Below are positions 7,224 through 11,220 of a stretch of DNA of 11,220 bases, piece after piece. Location: NCBI GenBank assembly GCA_003455565.1, contig DMQW01000186.1, positions 1 through 11,220 on the forward strand, given 5' to 3'. The notes below the pieces were generated by a model, which made no database searches, had not been told where the DNA came from, and worked only from the letters and a program-made list of their open reading frames with translations. The position numbers and the translations under genes were made by a program. Position 1 is the first letter of the stretch. Each line of letters starts with the position of its first letter. Source of the DNA: Limisphaerales bacterium. GTDB taxonomy: Bacteria > Verrucomicrobiota > Verrucomicrobiia > Limisphaerales > UBA11358.

Positions 7224-7262
7224 CTGGCCGCCAGGAGCGTCAATGGGACGCCTTGGCGCCAG
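7224..7262 (+). terminator. GC-rich hairpin downstream of the giant gene, possible terminator
   Basis: The arms are CTGG (7224-7227) with CCAG (7259-7262), CGCCA (7229-7233) with TGGCG (7254-7258) and GCGTC (7237-7241) with GACGC (7247-7251), around the loop AATGG. This gives 14 base pairs with one bulge and one small internal loop, the strongest fold I see in the gap. On the + strand no T-tract follows. On the - strand a T6 run comes 7 bases after the stem, too far for a textbook intrinsic terminator. A role in ending the upstream transcript is plausible but not shown. Confidence 0.35.
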
Positions 7263-7326
7263 ATTAAACAAGACCAGTGATTTTATCAGGTGAAAAAGAA
7301 ATGTGTTTTACTTTGGCTGTTTTCAA

Positions 7327-7443
7327 ATGAAAAAGCGGAGTCTCATCATTGCCACTGGCGGGTTGCTGTGCCCCGCAATTCTTTTACCGGTTGCAATTGC
7401 CATGAACTGCGAAGCCTCTGAACACTCATGCCCCCGTTCTTGA
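7327..7443 (+). CDS. Possible 38-residue signal-peptide-like small protein
   Basis: ATG 7327 to TGA 7441-7443 encodes a product with a basic start (MKKRS), a hydrophobic core of about 20 residues (LIIATGGLLCPAILLPVAIA) and a short tail with two cysteines (MNCEASEHSCPRS). This is the pattern of an export signal or single membrane anchor. It could be a small exported peptide, a leader ORF for the gene at 7534, or the 5' stub of a lost secreted-protein gene. It shares the frame of the downstream gene, separated by TGAs at 7441 and 7516. There is no clear Shine-Dalgarno, and none is evident before the larger genes here either. The family is not recognised. Confidence 0.3.
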   Translation: MKKRSLIIATGGLLCPAILLPVAIAMNCEASEHSCPRS

Positions 7444-7509
7444 AACCAGAATGAAAAACCAAGCGTCGGCAGATCAGAATTTTTATCGGCTGCAATTGCA
7501 ACAAAATGC
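7382..7509 (+). repeat. Imperfect 29-base direct repeat, 99 bases apart
   Basis: Units 7382-7410 and 7481-7509 match at 23 of 29 positions, centred on TGCAATTGC, which contains the palindrome GCAATTGC (7393-7400 and 7492-7499). The 99-base offset is a multiple of three, and in the downstream gene's frame the two units read LPVAIAMNC and LSAAIATKC. This may be an old local duplication or a paired binding site. Confidence 0.35.
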
Positions 7510-7533
7510 CAGTTTTGAGTTAAAGTAACATCC

Positions 7534-10500
7534 ATGCCCATGCGAAACCAACCGTGCCATTTATGGCTGCCGATCGTCCGACTTTTGTTGTTGGCGGGTT
7601 TGTTTTTGACAAATTTCCGAACCACCGCCGCGACCAATTTAAGCGTCTGGGTTTTTCCCGGCTCCAGCGGGCGGCTCATTTCGCAGCCGGATTCGCTCGG
7701 CAACCGCATCATTGATGAGTCCAGTGTCGGCTACAAAAGGGGGCTTGCGCCGTTGCCGACTTCAAACACAGTGCCGGTCAGAATCATCGTGTCGCCCGTC
7801 GCCGGCGACAACGTGTCGAACATCCAGTCTGCCATCAATTACGTTTCCGGTCTGCCGCTGGATACAAACGGTTTTCGCGGCGCAGTTTTGTTGAGCAACG
7901 GCGTGCATCAGTGCGCCAGCACGATTTACATCAAGGCCAGTGGCGTCGTGTTGCGCGGCGTGAGCAGCAACACCAATGGCTCCGGCGTCGTGCTCGAAGC
8001 CACCGCCGCCAGCCAATACACGCTCGTCGAAATCACCGGCTCCGGCTCCGCGTCCAGCGGTGCCACGCACAACATCACGAACCTTTACGTCCCCGTCGGC
8101 GCGCGCAGTTTTTATGTGGACAGCACTAGCGGCCTCTCCGTCGGCTCGGAGGTTTTCGTCCGCCGCGTCGCCACGACCAACTGGATTCACGACCTCGGCA
8201 TGGATTTACTCGGCCCGCCGCCGGATGTGCCGTGGACGACCGGCGGCTACATGCTGGACATGGACCGCACCATCACGCACATCGAGGGCAACCGCATTTT
8301 CGTGGACGCGCCGGTCACGTGCGCGATTGACGCGCTGCATTACACGAATGGAACCATCCGTCCGTTCACCTGGTCGGGACTCATCACGAACGTCGGCATC
8401 GAACACATTTTCGGAAAATCAGATTACTTCGGCAGCACCACCAACGAGATGCACGGCTGGACGTTCATTCAATTTGATAAAACGGTCAACGGCTGGGCGC
8501 GCGACATTAACTCGCAGTATTTCGGATACGCGTGCGTCAACCTGAACAGCGGCGACAAGTTCATAACCGTGCAGGACTGTCAAAGCCTCGATCCCATTTC
8601 CATCATCACCGGCGGACGCCGCTACGCTTTTCCCATCAACGACGCACAGTATTGCCTCGTGAAAAACTGCTACAACCGGCAGGATCGGCACCAGTTCGTC
8701 ACGCAGTCGCTCACCATCGGCCCGAATGTTTTCGTGGATGGCACGAGCGACAACGCGCACGCCGAGGCCGGCCCGCACCAGCGCTGGGCCACGGGCATTC
8801 TTTGGGACAACGTCACCATCCACGGCGGCAACAACGACATTCAAAACGCCGGCAACTACGGCACCGGCCACGGCTGGGAAGGCGCAAGCTGCGTCATCTG
8901 GAACAACGCGGCGAACGGCTTCATCGTCCAGAATCCGCCCGGTGCCCGCAATTGGCTCATCGGCTCCGTCGGCCCGATTCAAAACGGCTCGGCTTGGAAC
9001 ATCGGCTACCCCAACATGCCACACGCGGCGGGTGACTACGATTCATCCGGCTCGACCGCGACGAATGTTTTCCCCGACAGCATCTATTTCTCCCAGTTGC
9101 AAGACCGCCTCACCGTGCCGAATTTGCAGACGCGCGATTACTGGCTCGGCGACATTGACGCGTTCAGCAACACCGTTCCCGGCGGCGAAAAAATCTTTTT
9201 GGACACGACCTGGAGCAACGCGGTGAAATCCGCCGCCGGCAGCCAGCCGCTCGACGGTTTCGATGTCGTGACGAACAGCCACTGGATTCCGTTCACGTTT
9301 AATTTCACGCTCGCCACGAACGAGCGCGTCATCGCCGCCACCTTTTCGCTCGCGATGCGCGCGACCAATTCCGCCGCCGCCGCCGTGCTGTATCTCGGCG
9401 GCATCACCAACAGCTTCACCTTTTCCAGCCTCGGCTGGCTGCCCGTCGGCACTGGCACGAACACGACCGTCCGCGTTTTGGATCTGGGTAATCAAATCAA
9501 TCTGCTCACCAACGGCCAGTTGAACGTCGCCGCGCAGGGCGACCTCGGCATTGACTGGGCCATGCTCGAATTGCAGGTCGCGCCGAACGCCGCCGGCACG
9601 GTCACTTCGCTCACGCCGGCGGCGGACGCCACCGTTCGCGGCGGCACCAGCGCGGCGAATAATTTTGGCACGGCCACCAATTTCACCGTTCGGCAGGACG
9701 CTTCGGCCAACAACCAGCAGCGCGCCTATCTGCGCTGGGATTTGACCGGCGTGTCGGGAAAAATCTCGCAGGCGCGGATTGTTCTGACGCCGCTGGCCAT
9801 CGGTGCCAATGGAATTGAGCAAGGTGTCGCGGTGGCGAACTCGAATAACTGGACGGAAACCGGCGTGACGTGGAACAATCAGCCCGGCGGCGGCGAGCGT
9901 TTCGCGACGTGGCTGCCGGCAACGAACGGAACCGTTTCGTTCGACGTGACGCCGCAGGTTCTCGACGCGCTCACCGCCGACAAACAACTTTCGCTGCAAT
10001 TATTTTCCATCGGCACAAACACCGTGGATTACGCCTCGCGCGAAAATGCCAATGCCGCCAGCTGTCCGCAACTCGTGCTGTCGGTGCTGGGTTCGGAACC
10101 GACGATTTCCAGCATCGCCGACCGGACGATTGCGCCAAGCGTCTCGACCGACCCGATTTCATTCACGATCAGCGGAACCGCCGTCAGCAATCTCACCGTC
10201 AATGGCGATTCCTCCAATCCAAATCTCGTTCCGGTTTCAAACATCGTTTTCGGCGGCAGCGGAGCAAATCGAACCGTCACCGTCACTCCGCTCGCAAATC
10301 AAAGCGGCATCGCCGTCATCACCGTGACCGTGACCGATCCCAGCGGCCTCACCGCTAGCGGCAGTTTCACGCTCACCGTTTCGAGCCACGCCGTAGCGAA
10401 AATAGTCTGGAACGGCCCGGGCACCGGCGCGAACAACTGGTCCACGGCCGGCCACTGGCTGCCGACCGAAACGCCGGAGTTTTTGGACGACGTGAAATTC

Positions 10501-11220
10501 TTCGACGCCGGCGCAATCGGCGTCGCGGTTTCCAATGTGAACAATGTCGTGGACGCCGGTTTCGGCGGCAGCATCGCGTCGCTGCAATTCGGCAACACGA
10601 ACGGCAATCACACGACTTTGATTTCGTCCGGCGGCACGCTGAATCTTCTCGGTGCGAACGGCTTCATCGTTGGCACGGAGACGGACAACGGCAGTGCGCA
10701 GACAGTTTTTACAACTGTGACTGGAGTCGGCGGCTCGCTGAACATCAACAATGACAATGCGGATTTGATTGTGCGGCAGGGCAGCGCGAACAATGGTTCG
10801 CAGCGCGCGACGCTGGATATGTCCGGTCTGGGAAATTTCAGCGCGGTGTTGAATCAGGTTCTCGTCGGCGTGGCTGGCCCGGTGAACCGTCCGGTCGGCA
10901 CGTTGTATCTGGCGCGGACGAACACCATCGTCGCGTCCGGTTCGCCTGGCATCTGTGCAGCGGACAGCGGTTCAAACGGCGGCAGCGCGAGCCAGATTTA
11001 TCTCGGAATCGAAAACGAGATTTATGCGGACACGATCACGATTGGCCGGCAAAAAACTTCCGCGGCTTTGAGTTTCAATCCAGCGTTCACGAATTTGAGT
11101 CCGACAATTTTTCTGCGCGGTGCCGGCCCTGACCGCGTGGCGACGCTGGCCATCGGCGACAATTCCGCGCAAAGCGTCAGCGGCAGTGCGTCGTCGGGCG
11201 TCGTGGATTTCAGCGGCGGC
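7534..11220 (+). CDS. Giant secreted multidomain protein: beta-helix, DNRLRE, Ig-like, autotransporter repeats (partial)
   Basis: The frame is open for 1229 codons and runs off the window. ATG 7534 is the first start after an in-frame TGA at 7516. ATG 7540 is equally plausible. A signal peptide covers about residues 1-33 (LPIVRLLLLAGLFL, cleavage near TTAA). Residues about 80-540 look like a right-handed beta-helix of the pectin-lyase-like kind: an opening NIQSAI, GAVLLSNGVH and IYIKASGVVLRG, then Asn/Gly/Val-rich rungs. A His-rich segment (HAEAGPHQRWATG, from about 409) may be a ligand or catalytic site. About 570-689 is an uncharacterised beta-sandwich-like stretch. About 690-849 resembles a DNRLRE domain (DATVRGGTS..NFGTATNFTVRQD, AYLRWDLTG). 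About 856-950 is Ig-like (PTISSIADRTI, GANRTVTVTPLANQSG). From about 957, WNGPGTGANNW..AGHW opens a module like the start of the preceding gene's product. The substrate is unknown; lyase activity is unproven. Confidence 0.85.
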   Translation, partial: MPMRNQPCHLWLPIVRLLLLAGLFLTNFRTTAATNLSVWVFPGSSGRLISQPDSLGNRIIDESSVGYKRGLAPLPTSNTVPVRIIVSPVAGDNVSNIQSAINYVSGLPLDTNGFRGAVLLSNGVHQCASTIYIKASGVVLRGVSSNTNGSGVVLEATAASQYTLVEITGSGSASSGATHNITNLYVPVGARSFYVDSTSGLSVGSEVFVRRVATTNWIHDLGMDLLGPPPDVPWTTGGYMLDMDRTITHIEGNRIFVDAPVTCAIDALHYTNGTIRPFTWSGLITNVGIEHIFGKSDYFGSTTNEMHGWTFIQFDKTVNGWARDINSQYFGYACVNLNSGDKFITVQDCQSLDPISIITGGRRYAFPINDAQYCLVKNCYNRQDRHQFVTQSLTIGPNVFVDGTSDNAHAEAGPHQRWATGILWDNVTIHGGNNDIQNAGNYGTGHGWEGASCVIWNNAANGFIVQNPPGARNWLIGSVGPIQNGSAWNIGYPNMPHAAGDYDSSGSTATNVFPDSIYFSQLQDRLTVPNLQTRDYWLGDIDAFSNTVPGGEKIFLDTTWSNAVKSAAGSQPLDGFDVVTNSHWIPFTFNFTLATNERVIAATFSLAMRATNSAAAAVLYLGGITNSFTFSSLGWLPVGTGTNTTVRVLDLGNQINLLTNGQLNVAAQGDLGIDWAMLELQVAPNAAGTVTSLTPAADATVRGGTSAANNFGTATNFTVRQDASANNQQRAYLRWDLTGVSGKISQARIVLTPLAIGANGIEQGVAVANSNNWTETGVTWNNQPGGGERFATWLPATNGTVSFDVTPQVLDALTADKQLSLQLFSIGTNTVDYASRENANAASCPQLVLSVLGSEPTISSIADRTIAPSVSTDPISFTISGTAVSNLTVNGDSSNPNLVPVSNIVFGGSGANRTVTVTPLANQSGIAVITVTVTDPSGLTASGSFTLTVSSHAVAKIVWNGPGTGANNWSTAGHWLPTETPEFLDDVKFFDAGAIGVAVSNVNNVVDAGFGGSIASLQFGNTNGNHTTLISSGGTLNLLGANGFIVGTETDNGSAQTVFTTVTGVGGSLNINNDNADLIVRQGSANNGSQRATLDMSGLGNFSAVLNQVLVGVAGPVNRPVGTLYLARTNTIVASGSPGICAADSGSNGGSASQIYLGIENEIYADTITIGRQKTSAALSFNPAFTNLSPTIFLRGAGPDRVATLAIGDNSAQSVSGSASSGVVDFSGG

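Larger units (their letters stand above)
7191..7533 (+). other. Intergenic region between the two giant genes
   Basis: This is a 343-base gap. It contains the two hairpins (7191-7215, 7224-7262), a weak small-ORF candidate (7327-7443) and the direct repeat (7382-7509). No copy of the GAAC-N4-GTTC element occurs here, and I could not place a convincing promoter. A 25-codon ORF at 7451-7528 ends 5 bases before the next start but has no supporting features. Confidence 0.5.

Noticed and set aside
7496..7525. TTGCAA/TTAAAG as a promoter for the gene at 7534
   Set aside because: The match to the -10 consensus is poor and it sits only 8 bases before the ATG. It is not supportable by eye.
7323..7712. 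129-codon - strand frame covering the gap and the start of the second giant gene
   Set aside because: It has no recognisable family and overlaps the signal-peptide codons of the + strand gene. It is the only antisense frame that covers mostly non-coding sequence, so it was considered longest.
9043..9999. 318-codon open frame on the - strand
   Set aside because: It is Arg/Gly/Ala-rich, as expected for the complement of this GC-rich + strand gene, and overlaps well-supported DNRLRE-coding sequence.

Overview
The window looks like accessory, surface-protein DNA from a Verrucomicrobiota bacterium, possibly of the Pedosphaera/Limisphaerales group. This is inferred from four things: a NarL-type two-component pair, an H-X9-DG type prepilin-like protein, a fragment with the 'NP..L.TLAAAYAEAGRF' ending of TPR proteins common in that group, and very long Thr/Asn/Gly-rich proteins with autotransporter-associated beta-strand repeats. 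No rRNA, tRNA, insertion sequence or CRISPR array is visible. All recognisable genes are on the + strand.

Layout. 1-42: the last 13 codons of a probable sensor histidine kinase. 107-754: a complete NarL/FixJ response regulator. 815-1654: a prepilin-like (pseudopilin) gene whose conserved C-terminus is displaced into another frame (1555-1767) by an apparent one-base loss near 1545-1556. 1768-2060: non-coding, with the decayed 3' end of a TPR gene at about 1878-1982 and a hairpin in the probable leader of the next gene. 2061-7190: a 1709-residue secreted protein of autotransporter-type beta-strand repeats with no membrane barrel. 7191-7533: a gap with two hairpins, an imperfect 29-base direct repeat and a possible 38-residue signal-peptide-like ORF. 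7534 to the window end: a very large secreted protein, still open, made of a pectin-lyase-like beta-helix, a beta-sandwich stretch, a DNRLRE-type domain, an Ig-like domain and the start of an autotransporter-repeat region.

The most notable non-coding signal is one palindromic element, GAAC-N4-GTTCAATWGC, present three times. Each copy lies 24-78 bases upstream of a start codon: the response regulator, the prepilin-like gene and the giant repeat protein. I did not see it inside genes or before the fourth gene. This suggests these genes share a regulator. The response regulator encoded here is one candidate and a TetR- or LexA-like repressor is another. Taken together, the window can be read as a sensory pair beside genes for envelope or extracellular structures, but that functional link is inference.
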